A DNA stretch of 64,000 nt from Poritiphilus sp965212595 (GCA_965212595.1 CBDBVE010000003.1:10609-74608), one strand, 5' to 3'. Shown: positions 26,752 to 35,579, numbered from the stretch's first letter. Numbers and translations: made by a program. The notes: generated by a model not told the origin, from the letters alone.

Positions 26752-27807
26752 CTATGCCACGGTACCTTGGCAACTGCTTCCGGCGCCCGCCGTACAACCA
26801 TAGCAGTGTTGAGAAATGATGATATCGCGATCGTTTAAAATAGCTTCATTGTAGTCTTTGATGTGCTTTACTTTACTGGCAACCTTAAGATCTAGCATTT
26901 GATTAAAGTCGCAATCGTATAGCCAGCCATCCCAGCTTACCGAAATGGTGTTGGTACACATAACATTCTCAACTGCAGACGGATTATATGCGTCTACAAG
27001 AGCGTACATATAGTCCTCATAGTTTTCTGAGGCAATAAGATAATCCAGAAAACGCGAAATGGGAAGGTTGGTAATCGCGAAGAGATTGTGGAATTGAATA
27101 TCAAAATCTTCCATCAGTGCCTTTTTAAAATCGCGCTCCATAGCTGCCTGATCTCCGGGAAGATATGCTCCCGAAGGATTGTAGACCAAATCTAATCTTA
27201 AAGAGCTGTCTGGCATGCCGTAACCGACAGCATTTAATTCCTGAAGGGCTTTAATAGACTTATCAAAGACGCCGTCTCCTCGCTGCTTATCTGTCTTCCC
27301 TCTGGTATAGTGCGGCATGGACGACACTACATGTACGTTGTGTTTTTTAAAGAACTCCGGAAGGTCGTAGTACTTTTTATTTGCCCTTATTATGGTAAGG
27401 TTAGACCTAACAATAAAATCTTGAATCCCTGCTTTGGCCGCTTCTTCGACGAACCACCGGAAATCTGGGTTCATTTCTGGAGCTCCACCAGTAAGGTCTA
27501 AGGTATGCGCTCCCGTATTTTTAATGACCTCCAGACATTGCTGCATGGTTTCGCGGGTCATAATCTCCTTTCGGTCTGGTCCGGCATCTACATGACAATG
27601 TTCGCATACCTGGTTACACATATAGCCCACATTGATCTGAAGGATTTCAAGTTTTCTGGGGCGAAGCGGGTACTGCCCAATTTCTGCAATCTTATCCTTA
27701 AAAAGAGGAAGCTCGCCATCGGCAAAAACACCACCACTTAAAATTTCTAATTGAGTATTCGTCTGGGCAAGTTCGTTCTGCCGGGCTTTTAAAGATTTTG
27801 TTGCCAT
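26752..27807 (-). CDS. arsS: Arsenosugar biosynthesis radical SAM protein ArsS
   Basis: This 351-residue radical SAM enzyme binds its iron-sulfur cluster with C64, C68 and C71 in CNQVCEHC, followed by HVDAGPDRKE. LDLTGGAPEMNP near 99 and SNLTI are SAM-side motifs, and the family-specific DUF3641 end holds CYGCTAGAGSSC. ArsS-type enzymes are thought to attach the 5'-deoxyadenosyl group to methylated arsenic, on the way to arsenosugars. It is last of three arsenosugar genes, 47 bases behind the AhpD-like gene. No arsM methyltransferase is in the window, so the substrate must come from elsewhere. All cluster cysteines are encoded as cysteine. Confidence 0.9.
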   Translation of the reverse strand: MATKSLKARQNELAQTNTQLEILSGGVFADGELPLFKDKIAEIGQYPLRPRKLEILQINVGYMCNQVCEHCHVDAGPDRKEIMTRETMQQCLEVIKNTGAHTLDLTGGAPEMNPDFRWFVEEAAKAGIQDFIVRSNLTIIRANKKYYDLPEFFKKHNVHVVSSMPHYTRGKTDKQRGDGVFDKSIKALQELNAVGYGMPDSSLRLDLVYNPSGAYLPGDQAAMERDFKKALMEDFDIQFHNLFAITNLPISRFLDYLIASENYEDYMYALVDAYNPSAVENVMCTNTISVSWDGWLYDCDFNQMLDLKVASKVKHIKDYNEAILNDRDIIISQHCYGCTAGAGSSCQGTVA

Positions 27808-27854
27808 TGCGTCTTATTCAGTTTGTATTGCAAACAGCGATTAGCGCTATTTGA

Positions 27855-28190
27855 TCACATGGATAATTTATTATACTTATTCATCATCTGTACGCCGTGT
27901 ACAAGTGTAGCGCCACTTTCAATAGCCGCCCCTGCGTGCACCGCCTCCATCATTTCTTCTTTGGTAATACCCCTTTGCAAACCATCCTTGGTATAGGCAT
28001 CAATACAATAAGGGCATTTTACCACATGCGCCACGGCGAGAGCAATAAGCGATTTTTCTCTTGCTGAAAGCGCTCCTTCTTCGAAAACCTTGCCGTAATA
28101 GTCAAAGAATTTTGTGCCAAGTTCCTCACTCCATTCCGTGATTTTACCAAATTTTCTGAGATCTGCAGGATCGTAATATGAATTTGCCAT
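27855..28190 (-). CDS. Arsenosugar-associated AhpD-like peroxidase family protein
   Basis: This 111-residue carboxymuconolactone decarboxylase/AhpD-fold protein has the redox pair C59-x-x-C62 in VVKCPYCIDAYTKDG and a helix ending in GATLVHGVQMMNK. This subgroup is consistently encoded beside ArsS and is named for that association; its real reaction is not known, though a thiol redox or peroxide-handling step is plausible. It lies between the DUF2064 and arsS genes on the minus strand. Confidence 0.88.
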   Translation of the reverse strand: MANSYYDPADLRKFGKITEWSEELGTKFFDYYGKVFEEGALSAREKSLIALAVAHVVKCPYCIDAYTKDGLQRGITKEEMMEAVHAGAAIESGATLVHGVQMMNKYNKLSM

Positions 28191-28308
28191 GTCTTTTTAT
28201 ATTTTCTGAGTTATTTAGAGATAATTCTCAAAGCCTTTAGCTCATGGATTTAAAGCTTAGCTTGAGAAATAAAGATTTTAGGTATTCTGGAAGGATGGTT
28301 TACCGAAT

Positions 28309-29004
28309 TTAGGAAACCAACAAAAGAGGAGACCCTTTATTGTATTCTAAAGAAAAGAAGGGATTAGTAGACACCAGGAGTTGGGTACTTTCAACTAATG
28401 TGCGTGTGGTAAACAGTTTTTGGATAATCCCCAGCAACTTTTTGGAAAGCCTTTTAAAACGCTTGTAAAACCTGTTTAGATCATCTGTGTTGTCTAGATC
28501 AAACAATGCCTGAAGCCTAAGAATGCTTGCTCCTCCAAACGATAGTAAGTCAGAAATTTCATCAGCTATTTTTGAAGTCTGCCAGGAAAGCCTTTTAAAT
28601 TCCTCAGGCCTGAATTGGTCCTTGGATAGGCCTAGCAAGTAAAAACCGCCATCTGCGGATGGCCCTAAAGCCAGTTTTTTCTCCTCCAATGCCCGCTGCG
28701 CTTTTTGGATATGGACCTTTGTAAGATGAGGGGTGTCATTACCCAATGTTATTACATTGCGGTAACCTTTGTTGAAAACAGCTTCAATAGCATTTGTAAA
28801 CCGCTCTCCGAAGGAGGCACCAAATTGTTCTTTTTCAGAAAAAAGAAAATAAGGAAGGCCCGCTTTCTTTACAGTCTTAAGTGTCTGCAAAGTGAGTTCT
28901 TCGAACAAGGCGAAACTTCCCGGCATAGCCTTTTGTTGCGCATCCTCCATTGAAGTGTGCGCAAATATCAAAATTGCTGTGCTGTCAAATTGCGATCTCT
29001 GCAT
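28309..29004 (-). CDS. DUF2064 / TIGR04282-type glycosyltransferase of arsenosugar cluster
   Basis: This 231-residue protein has a nucleotidyl/glycosyltransferase-like alpha-beta fold. GNDTPHL near residue 93 and GPSADGGFYLLGLS near 113 are the signatures of DUF2064, and the gene is first in the arsenosugar cluster. The N-terminal FAHTSMEDAQQKAMPG departs from the usual metal-binding start and may be a variant. In arsenosugar operons it is proposed to transfer or remodel the sugar part. The first gene of the unit carries a TetR half-site just upstream. Confidence 0.83.
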   Translation of the reverse strand: MQRSQFDSTAILIFAHTSMEDAQQKAMPGSFALFEELTLQTLKTVKKAGLPYFLFSEKEQFGASFGERFTNAIEAVFNKGYRNVITLGNDTPHLTKVHIQKAQRALEEKKLALGPSADGGFYLLGLSKDQFRPEEFKRLSWQTSKIADEISDLLSFGGASILRLQALFDLDNTDDLNRFYKRFKRLSKKLLGIIQKLFTTRTLVESTQLLVSTNPFFSLEYNKGSPLLLVS

Positions 29005-29336
29005 TCCAAGAAAGTAGGATGTAAACTTACAACAAAACCTTCATCAACTTGGTCGGAAGCAACTTTTTTTCATTACAAAAATTCGGATAGAAACAATTCG
29101 GGGATTTTCTTTAAAAAGACCTGTAAGTCTGTTGATAAAGGCTTGAAAAACTAGTTTAAGGAAGAATACATCGACAGAGAACAGTAGGGGTCGGTCAAAT
29201 ACCAAACTAAATCTAAAAACAGCCAGAGTTGTTAATGTAACCAACTTAGCGGTTGGTTAAAACAAGCTTCTGGTTGCTTCAAAAAACCAGTATTTAAACT
29301 TAAAGCTGCTATTTTTACGAAGAAATTCGCCTCATA
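29005..29336. promoter_or_regulatory. 332-base divergent intergenic region with operator-like repeats
   Basis: This region separates the minus-strand arsenosugar operon from the plus-strand patatin gene. It holds a half-site ACTTGGTCGG (29047-29056) identical to part of the palindrome near tetR, 43 bases before the DUF2064 start codon and overlapping the place where its -33 element should be. It also holds a perfect inverted repeat, AACCAAC (29239-29245) and GTTGGTT (29252-29258), about 80 bases before the patatin gene. No coding or RNA gene is evident. Confidence 0.5.
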
Positions 29337-30128
29337 ATGGCTTTAAAAAGCAAAGACAAATCTGTTGGCCTGGTCCTCTCTGGGGGTGGGGTAAGAGGGA
29401 TGGCCCATATTGGCCTTATACAGGCGCTGGAAGAAAGTGGAATTGAGGTAAAAGCCGTAGCAGGCAGCAGTGTGGGAGCGCTGGTAGGAGCCTTGTATTG
29501 CAATGGTAATTCTACACAGGAGATGCTCACATTTTTTAAAGAAACCCCACTTTTTAAATATAATTTCTTTACAATCAACAAACCTGGTTTGCTCGATACG
29601 GATCGTTATTTCAATATGTTCAAAACGTATTTTCCGGAAGATAGCTTTGAAGCTTTAGGAAGTGATTTAATTGTAGTAGCGACCAATCTTGAGAAGGGCA
29701 AAGAGAAGGTCTTTTGTAAGGGTCCTCTGATAAGGCCGTTATTAGCCTCAGCGGCTTTGCCACCTGTTTTTAGTCCGGTAGAAATTGAAGGTAACTTATA
29801 CGCCGATGGCGGGATCATGAATAATTTCCCAAAGGAACATTTGCCGGATTATGTCAACTTTACCATAGGCAGCAACGTGTCAATTGCTGGGGAAGTTGGC
29901 AAAAAGGACCTGAAAAACTCCTTTCAGCTTGCAGGCAGAATTACGGGTTTAATGATTTACGCATCGGGGAAGGAAAAGCTAGGCACTTGCAATATAGCCC
30001 TGGAACCAAAAGAACTTGAAAATATAGGGGTCTTAGATAAAAAAGGCATTGAAAAAGCTTATGAAATAGGATACGACTATGCGATACGGAAACTAGAAAA
30101 TTTCTTTCCAAGGAATAACCAGCGGTAG
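29337..30128 (+). CDS. Patatin-like phospholipase
   Basis: This 263-residue hydrolase has the patatin catalytic dyad: oxyanion-hole loop GGGVRG at residues 16-21, nucleophile Ser45 in GSSVG, and an Asp in the DGG motif (YADGGIMNNFP) near residue 157. It should hydrolyse acyl chains from phospholipids. No signal peptide is present, so it acts in the cytoplasm or at the inner face of the membrane. Its 3' end overlaps the convergent gene by 36 bases. Confidence 0.9.
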   Translation: MALKSKDKSVGLVLSGGGVRGMAHIGLIQALEESGIEVKAVAGSSVGALVGALYCNGNSTQEMLTFFKETPLFKYNFFTINKPGLLDTDRYFNMFKTYFPEDSFEALGSDLIVVATNLEKGKEKVFCKGPLIRPLLASAALPPVFSPVEIEGNLYADGGIMNNFPKEHLPDYVNFTIGSNVSIAGEVGKKDLKNSFQLAGRITGLMIYASGKEKLGTCNIALEPKELENIGVLDKKGIEKAYEIGYDYAIRKLENFFPRNNQR

Positions 30129-30461
30129 TACAATACACCATATTATGAAAAAAATCGCCATTCCTTTAGGGTAAGATTCTTTGTGCAATAAAGCCGGTAA
30201 CATTACAAATAACAGCCAGGAACCCTTATAAATCAATTGAAAAACCAGTACCAAAGCCATTTTCAGAGGGTATATCAAGCCCATGATGGAAAGTATGAAA
30301 ATAGCGCCCCAAAGCGCCCCAACTAGCCTAATGACTTCTGAATAATCATAAGCTCTGGAAAACACAGTCTCCAAAGCTTTTTTTGGAAAGAAAAGGCTAC
30401 TTATGCCGATCCAACCTGCCACCAAAACATTGGCGAGATATACCAATTTTAAGGCAATCAT
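30093..30461 (-). CDS. Hypothetical small membrane protein (four helices)
   Basis: This 122-residue protein has about four hydrophobic segments (near residues 5-25, 44-62, 66-88 and 96-118). RAYDYSEVIRLVGALWGAIF is a recognisable motif between the first two helices. I do not recognise the family with confidence; DUF4345-like four-helix proteins are similar in size. It overlaps the patatin gene tail-to-tail by 36 bases and starts 12 bases after the stop of the reductase gene on the same strand. Confidence 0.65.
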   Translation of the reverse strand: MIALKLVYLANVLVAGWIGISSLFFPKKALETVFSRAYDYSEVIRLVGALWGAIFILSIMGLIYPLKMALVLVFQLIYKGSWLLFVMLPALLHKESYPKGMAIFFIIWCIVLPLVIPWKEIF

Positions 30462-30473
30462 TTCAGGCTGTGA

Positions 30474-31523
30474 TTAGACATCGTCGTAATCTATTTTGAG
30501 CGTTGACGTGGTGGGATGCGCCTGGCAGGTAAGCACAAAACCTTCTTCGATTTCGCTATCTGTCAGGATCTGATTTTTTGCCATTTCTGCCTTACCTTCT
30601 GTTATCCGGGCAATACAGGTACTGCAAATACCACCTTGACAAGAGTAAGGAGCATCTATGTTTTCCTTTAAGACCGCATCCAGAACCGGTGTATTTTTAT
30701 CCATGCTTAGGGAGTACTCTTCGTCATCTAGAAGTACGGTAAGCTTTGTTTTTCCGTCAGACTGCGCTATTGGCTCCTCCTCTGTTTCGGTTGTGGTAAA
30801 TAATTCGAAATGAACCTTGCCTTCTTCAACCCCTCTTTCTTCTAAACTGTCCTTTACAAGATGAATCATGGGTTCTGGCCCGCAGAGGTAGTAATCATCG
30901 AATTGCAAATCTTTATGCTTGTTCTTGAGGACATAGTTAACCTTAGAGGTGTCAATGCGCCCAAAAAGCGCTCCCTCCTCCTGCGTTCTGCTAAGCACAA
31001 AATAAAGAAAAAACCGATCGGAATATTTTGATTGTAACAACAGCAAATCATCATAAAACATGGCCTGTTCAAACGATTGATTGCCGTAAAGAAGGGTAAA
31101 AACACTATCTGCATCTGCATCCATTACAGCCCTGGCAATACTCATAATAGGAGTTATCCCACTGCCAGCAGCGATAGCGGCAATATTTTTGGTTTCACCC
31201 TTCGGATTGAATGAAAATCTTCCCTCCGGAGGCATGACTTCCAGGACATCGCCAACGCTTAACTTCGTATTCGCGTAATCAGAAAATCCACCATGGTCTA
31301 CTTTTTTTATGCCGATGGTGATATTGCGTTCTGTATGTGAAGAGCTGATAGAATAAGCCCTTCGCAGCTCCTTGCCATTTATTTCTTTTTTTACCGTGAT
31401 GTATTGGCCGGGAATAAAAGAGAAAATTTCTGCCAGATCTTCTGGTACTTCAAAGGTAACAGCCACTGAGCTAGGGGTTAAGGGCCTTATAGCTGCGACC
31501 TTAAGCGGATGAAAGTTCGCCAT
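30474..31523 (-). CDS. Ferredoxin-NADP reductase-like FAD/2Fe-2S protein (PaaE type)
   Basis: This 349-residue electron-transfer protein has three domains. The FAD domain (residues about 5-105) carries RRAYSISS; the NAD(P) domain carries AGSGITPIMSIA near 118 and YLCGPEPMI near 218; the C-terminal plant-type ferredoxin (about 262-345) has CQGGICSTC plus a late Cys. The layout matches PaaE and similar oxygenase reductases. Without an oxygenase nearby, the acceptor is unknown; in flavobacteria it may serve desaturases or hydroxylases. Confidence 0.87.
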   Translation of the reverse strand: MANFHPLKVAAIRPLTPSSVAVTFEVPEDLAEIFSFIPGQYITVKKEINGKELRRAYSISSSHTERNITIGIKKVDHGGFSDYANTKLSVGDVLEVMPPEGRFSFNPKGETKNIAAIAAGSGITPIMSIARAVMDADADSVFTLLYGNQSFEQAMFYDDLLLLQSKYSDRFFLYFVLSRTQEEGALFGRIDTSKVNYVLKNKHKDLQFDDYYLCGPEPMIHLVKDSLEERGVEEGKVHFELFTTTETEEEPIAQSDGKTKLTVLLDDEEYSLSMDKNTPVLDAVLKENIDAPYSCQGGICSTCIARITEGKAEMAKNQILTDSEIEEGFVLTCQAHPTTSTLKIDYDDV

Positions 31524-31539
31524 TTTTGCAATTTTGTGG

Positions 31540-31547
31540 CAAAACTA
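31540..31547 (-). promoter_or_regulatory. -7 element for the reductase gene
   Basis: On the minus strand the bases read TAGTTTTG, matching TAnnTTTG, and lie 17 bases upstream of the reductase start codon. Confidence 0.42.
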
Positions 31548-31607
31548 AGCAATGCACGGCTTTTTAAAACCATATTTGAAAAAATAAAATGAAATTGTAA
31601 CAAAAAC

Positions 31608-31615
31608 TATCTTTG
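31608..31615 (+). promoter_or_regulatory. -7 element for the ABC exporter operon
   Basis: TATCTTTG matches TAnnTTTG and lies 36 bases before the permease start. The divergent minus-strand element is about 60 bases to the left. No clear -33 is visible. Confidence 0.42.
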
Positions 31616-31650
31616 AAATACTAACTCACTGAGCTAATTCACCAACCGCT

Positions 31651-33120
31651 ATGTTCAAGCACTTTATTAACTTTCAATGGAAGTCCTTTTTTAGATCGGC
31701 CAGTCTGGGAAAAGATACAGCCGTAAAACTCATTATGGGATTTTTCGCCGTAATGATGCTGGCGTATCTTGGATTTCTTGGCGCTTTGCTTTATTTCATT
31801 CTTGAAAAAATATTTCCTGACATCGACCCGGTGATCAAAGTGAATGAATACTTCCTGTATTGGATCCTCATAGAGCTTTTCTTCAGGTATTTTATGCAGA
31901 AGCTTCCGGTAATGGACATCAAGCCATTCTTAACACTGCCAGTCAAAAAAAGCACTATGGCGCATTATATTTTGGGCAAATCAGCGCTGTCTTTTTACAA
32001 CTTTATGTCGCTCTTTTTATTTGTACCCTTTTCAGTAGTACTCCTGGTTAAGGGATATCCAGCGGTCAACGTCGTTTTTTGGTTGATCTCCATTTTTGGG
32101 ATCACTCTAACCATCAATTTCGTCAATTTCATTGCCAACAAGAGCGATAAAGTACTTTTTGCCATAGCTTCTCTATTAATCGGTCTTTACGCCGTGGAGT
32201 ATTTTGAAGTTTTACCTATCAAGGAATATGCCGGACAAGTGTTTTATGGATTATATGAAAATCCCTCCCTCTGCCTTATTCCTTTGTTGCTGGCCGCCCT
32301 TTTCTATTATATTAATTTCAGGTTTCTAAGGGAGCGTATTTACCTCGATACCTCGCTTAAAAAGAAGGTCAGGGAAGCGGTTACCTCCGATTTGGAATGG
32401 ACCAAGAAGTTTGGAGATATTGCGCCCTTCCTGCAACTCGACCTTAAACTTATTTGGCGGAACAAACGAACAAAAACTCAGGTTTTTATTTCGTTTGCCA
32501 TGATTTTTTACGGACTCATTTTTTACACCATAGGAACCTATGGCCTAACCTCCACAATTTTTGTTTTCGTAGGGATCTTTATTACCGGAATCTTTCTCTC
32601 AAATTTCGGTCAATTTATACCCGCCTGGGACAGTGAATATTACAGCATGATGATGTCACAAAATATTCCACTTAGAAAATATCTTGAGTCTAAAGCCGGG
32701 CTCATATCGGTAAGTATTGTAGTGATGTTCCTGCTTTCTATTCCTTACGTCTATTTTGGATGGCAGGCATTGGCAATCAATTTTAGCTGCGCGCTTTATA
32801 ATCTCGGAGTTAATATTCCTATTGTTTTGTTCTTCGGATCTATGAACAAAAAACGAATAGATCTTACCAAAAGCGCCATAGGCAATATGCAGGGAACCAG
32901 CGCAACGCAATTTCTGATTCTTTTACCGCTTATGGTGGTACCTTGCCTGCTTTATTTCGGATTAAAATTCTTTATCTCTTTCGAGATTGCGGTAGCCGTT
33001 TTGAGTATTCTGGGAATTATAGGTTTGGTATTTCGAAAAAAACTTATGGGATACATCACAGAGGTATACAGAGCGAAGAAGTATGGAATGATCGCTGGAT
33101 TCAAACAAAAGATCAACTGA
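31651..33120 (+). CDS. DUF5687 family ABC transporter permease
   Basis: This 489-residue protein has about twelve membrane helices. It begins MFKHFINFQWKSFFRS and carries LPVMDIKPFLTLPVKKS near 85, which are hallmarks of DUF5687, a permease family seen in Bacteroidota. A soluble segment around residues 222-265 (RIYLDTSLKKKVREAV) is cytoplasmic. It is followed 13 bases later by the ATPase, forming a two-gene exporter whose substrate is unknown. Confidence 0.87.
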   Translation: MFKHFINFQWKSFFRSASLGKDTAVKLIMGFFAVMMLAYLGFLGALLYFILEKIFPDIDPVIKVNEYFLYWILIELFFRYFMQKLPVMDIKPFLTLPVKKSTMAHYILGKSALSFYNFMSLFLFVPFSVVLLVKGYPAVNVVFWLISIFGITLTINFVNFIANKSDKVLFAIASLLIGLYAVEYFEVLPIKEYAGQVFYGLYENPSLCLIPLLLAALFYYINFRFLRERIYLDTSLKKKVREAVTSDLEWTKKFGDIAPFLQLDLKLIWRNKRTKTQVFISFAMIFYGLIFYTIGTYGLTSTIFVFVGIFITGIFLSNFGQFIPAWDSEYYSMMMSQNIPLRKYLESKAGLISVSIVVMFLLSIPYVYFGWQALAINFSCALYNLGVNIPIVLFFGSMNKKRIDLTKSAIGNMQGTSATQFLILLPLMVVPCLLYFGLKFFISFEIAVAVLSILGIIGLVFRKKLMGYITEVYRAKKYGMIAGFKQKIN

Positions 33121-33133
33121 TATAAATGTTATT

Positions 33134-33829
33134 ATGATATTATCTCAAAATCTAACAAAAGTTTACGGCACACAGACTGTGTTGAATATAGAGCACCTAG
33201 AAATCCCAAAGGGGCAGAGTTTTGGTCTTGTAGGCAATAATGGAGCTGGAAAGACCACTTACTTTAGCCTGCTGCTGGACCTGATACAACCCACTACAGG
33301 GAAAGTAATTAATAACGACATACAGGTGAATACGAGTGAGGCCTGGAAACCGTTTACCTCTGCATTTATAGACGAGTCCTTTTTGATTGGATATCTGACT
33401 CCAGAGGAGTATTTCTATTTTATCGGAGATCTAAGAGGACAAAATAAGGCTGATGTTAATGCACTGTTGTCTAATTTTGAAGACTTTTTTCACGGAGAGA
33501 TCCTTGGGCAAAAAAAGTATTTAAGAGACCTTTCAAAAGGAAACCAAAAGAAGGCAGGTATCGTTGCTTCCTTTATCGGCAATCCCGAAGTGGTTATTCT
33601 TGACGAGCCTTTTGCCAATTTAGATCCTACGACCCAAATAAGACTTAAAGGCATTATTAAAGACCTTGCACAAAACAGGGAAGCAACTGTTTTGGTATCT
33701 AGTCATGATCTGATCCATGTGACAGAGGTTTGCGAGCGCATTGTAGTGCTCAATCAGGGGGAAATCGTTAAGGATATTGAGACCTCAACAGAGACCCTTG
33801 AAGAATTGGAAAGCTTCTTTGCAGGATAA
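33134..33829 (+). CDS. ABC transporter ATP-binding protein
   Basis: This 231-residue ATPase has Walker A GNNGAGKTT near residue 34, a signature motif that reads LSKGNQKK (instead of the usual LSGGQ), Walker B VVILDEPF and the switch His in SSHDLIHV. It probably powers the DUF5687 permease encoded just upstream. The unit ends at a perfect hairpin terminator. Confidence 0.93.
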   Translation: MILSQNLTKVYGTQTVLNIEHLEIPKGQSFGLVGNNGAGKTTYFSLLLDLIQPTTGKVINNDIQVNTSEAWKPFTSAFIDESFLIGYLTPEEYFYFIGDLRGQNKADVNALLSNFEDFFHGEILGQKKYLRDLSKGNQKKAGIVASFIGNPEVVILDEPFANLDPTTQIRLKGIIKDLAQNREATVLVSSHDLIHVTEVCERIVVLNQGEIVKDIETSTETLEELESFFAG

Positions 33830-33836
33830 AAAAATA

Positions 33837-33858
33837 GCCGGTTTCGTATGAAACCGGC
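33837..33858. terminator. Bidirectional rho-independent terminator
   Basis: GCCGGTTTC (33837-33845) and GAAACCGGC (33850-33858) form a perfect nine-base-pair stem with a GTAT loop. There is an A-run on the left and a T-rich tract on the right, so it can end both the ABC operon and the convergent SnoaL gene. Confidence 0.85.
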
Positions 33859-33868
33859 CAAATTTATT

Positions 33869-34243
33869 TTAAGCCTCAGGATTCATTGGGGTGTAGAAGA
33901 ATTCTTCCCAAACTACTTTTCCATCCTCCACCTTATAAAGGCACACTTCTTCCATTTTACTACGTGGAGCCCCTTTAAAGGTTACATCCATAACCAGGGA
34001 AATCGAAAAAAACTTATCCGCGACCAAGGGATCAGAAACTTCCATCCCATGCACCTCTTCCACCATGCTGTTAAAATGTTCGGCTTTTTGCTTTACTGCT
34101 TCCAAACCCCGAACCTCTTTCATAGGACTGCCATCTGGCTCTAGGCTTATAATATCGTCTCCATAAAGATCGGCAATAGCTTCATCGAATTGCCCTGATC
34201 TGCAATAACTGACCAATTTGTCGGCCACCTCTTTTGTAGTCAT
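33869..34243 (-). CDS. SnoaL-like (NTF2 fold) protein
   Basis: This 124-residue protein has the cone-shaped NTF2/SnoaL pattern: an N-terminal helix, ADLYGDDIISLEPDGSP near residue 23, GLEAVKQKAEHF and a final set of strands (VCLYKVEDGKVVWEEFFY). Such proteins may be small hydrolases, isomerases or ligand binders; no specific catalytic set can be read. Monocistronic, it shares the terminator with the ABC operon. Confidence 0.78.
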   Translation of the reverse strand: MTTKEVADKLVSYCRSGQFDEAIADLYGDDIISLEPDGSPMKEVRGLEAVKQKAEHFNSMVEEVHGMEVSDPLVADKFFSISLVMDVTFKGAPRSKMEEVCLYKVEDGKVVWEEFFYTPMNPEA

Positions 34244-34268
34244 AACTGTATTGTTTTATGATTAAATT

Positions 34269-34928
34269 TTATAGCAAAGCTTCGTCCAGGAAGCTGTTCA
34301 TTGGCCTTATTTCTTTAAAGTAATGAATGATAAAGTCTGGTAATTCTGCAGAATTATAGTGTGCCTTTAGGGGCAACTGAGCCATGGCGTAAAATTGTTT
34401 GTTGTAGATCAATTCTGTTTTTTCGGCCGCCTGAAGCAAACTTTTGTCCAGTCTTTTTGACTTCTCCCCTTTTAACGCTCCAAATTTTTCAATGAAACTG
34501 GTCGCCCCGGTAATTTTCGAAAAAGTCGCGACCTCATCTGCGATAAGAGATCTCACTTTTTTCAACTCTGGCGGTTGAATCATAAACAAGCCCCCTCCTA
34601 CATGAATAGTATCTGCATCTATCCCTAAATAATAACCCGGGAAAACCGATTTTTTCCCGTTAGGGGAGAATCCGGCCTTCATAACCAAATTGTAGGGCGT
34701 TTTGTCTTTTGAAAATCGCACATCCCGGTTTATTCTAAAAAGTGCCTTTTTAGGATCGGGCAAAATACGTTTGTCCCAATCTATTAAAGTGGGTAGTAGG
34801 GCCTCAAGCAACTCTAAAAAGGGTGCTTTTACATCGGTTTCATATCGTTTTTTATTTGCGTGAAACCATTCTTTGTGATTGTTTTTGGCCAATTCTTTAA
34901 AGAAGTGGCTGTAATTTTCGGTAATCAT
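34269..34928 (-). CDS. DUF2461 domain protein
   Basis: This 219-residue soluble protein shows the DUF2461 pattern: FFKELAKNNHKEWFHANKKRYE at the N terminus, then RINRDVRFSKDKTPYN near residue 65 and a Gly-rich YYLGIDADTIHVGGGLF. Function is unknown. It starts one base before the stop of the TfoX-like gene, so it may be the third gene of a small minus-strand operon with the two TfoX-like proteins. Confidence 0.87.
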   Translation of the reverse strand: MITENYSHFFKELAKNNHKEWFHANKKRYETDVKAPFLELLEALLPTLIDWDKRILPDPKKALFRINRDVRFSKDKTPYNLVMKAGFSPNGKKSVFPGYYLGIDADTIHVGGGLFMIQPPELKKVRSLIADEVATFSKITGATSFIEKFGALKGEKSKRLDKSLLQAAEKTELIYNKQFYAMAQLPLKAHYNSAELPDFIIHYFKEIRPMNSFLDEALL

Positions 34929-34929
34929 T

Positions 34930-35262
34930 TCAATTCTTATTTAAAAGAGGAGCAATAGCTTTCCGCCCCCAGGCCACCAGTTGCTCATCATTCTCTAAAA
35001 CCTGCTTAGGAATTTTAGCATAAGGCATTTTAGCGTGTTTTGCAGCATTAAAAGATTCAAAATCTGCCGCATTATTTTCATTGAGTTTGAGATAGCTTTC
35101 TGCCTGAGAATTAACCATAGCGAACATTTTGCCGGCGCAAAATATGCCGTAACCGCCAAACATTTTCTTGCTATAGACATCACCAATAACTTCCAATGAA
35201 GATACAATTTGATTGGCCTTAACTTCGGCTTCTCGTGTTAATTTTGCGCCTTTTTCTCCCAT
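34930..35262 (-). CDS. TfoX/Sxy N-terminal domain protein
   Basis: This 110-residue protein has the TfoX N-terminal fold (VYSKKMFGGYGIFCAGKMFAMV, then a helix with AWGRKAIAPLLNK). An upstream ATG at 35313 would overlap the preceding gene by 49 bases and adds a charged 17-residue leader. The ATG at 35262, two bases after that gene's stop, is more likely. Function is unknown; it is not evidence for natural competence by itself. Confidence 0.78.
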   Translation of the reverse strand: MGEKGAKLTREAEVKANQIVSSLEVIGDVYSKKMFGGYGIFCAGKMFAMVNSQAESYLKLNENNAADFESFNAAKHAKMPYAKIPKQVLENDEQLVAWGRKAIAPLLNKN

Positions 35263-35264
35263 GG

Positions 35265-35579
35265 CTACATTTTCTTTATTTGGTTTAGGGCTCTTAGTGT
35301 CAGCTTTTCCCAATTGTGTTCAAACGCCACGTCTACTTCATACCAACCTTTCATAGGTTTTTTATTTTTAAAAGGACTAAAAACAGTCATAATGCCTCCC
35401 AATTCTTCTGTAGAAATCGCATCACCCAATTTAAAAACCATCTTGTTCTTGCTGGAAAGAAAAGCGAATACTTTTCCATGGAAGTGGATAGCCGGAGCAC
35501 TCATCATTTTTCCTTTTGTTACTCCTTGATAAGAAGTACAAAAATGAGTTGTGATCTTTTCAAACTTTTCAACTTCCAT
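35265..35579 (-). CDS. TfoX-like protein, second copy
   Basis: This 104-residue protein resembles the same fold: VTKGKMMSAPAIHFHGKVFAFL, then MVFKLGDA and a final helix. It is too diverged from its neighbour for me to call it a recent duplicate. I chose ATG 35579 because AGGAAAAGG lies nine bases upstream; a TTG at 35600 would extend it by seven residues. It probably starts the unit with the TfoX and DUF2461 genes. Confidence 0.66.
   Translation of the reverse strand: MEVEKFEKITTHFCTSYQGVTKGKMMSAPAIHFHGKVFAFLSSKNKMVFKLGDAISTEELGGIMTVFSPFKNKKPMKGWYEVDVAFEHNWEKLTLRALNQIKKM

Noticed and set aside
34930..35313. Longer start for the TfoX-like protein
   Set aside because: It would overlap the preceding gene by 49 bases, and the extra 17 residues are not part of the fold.
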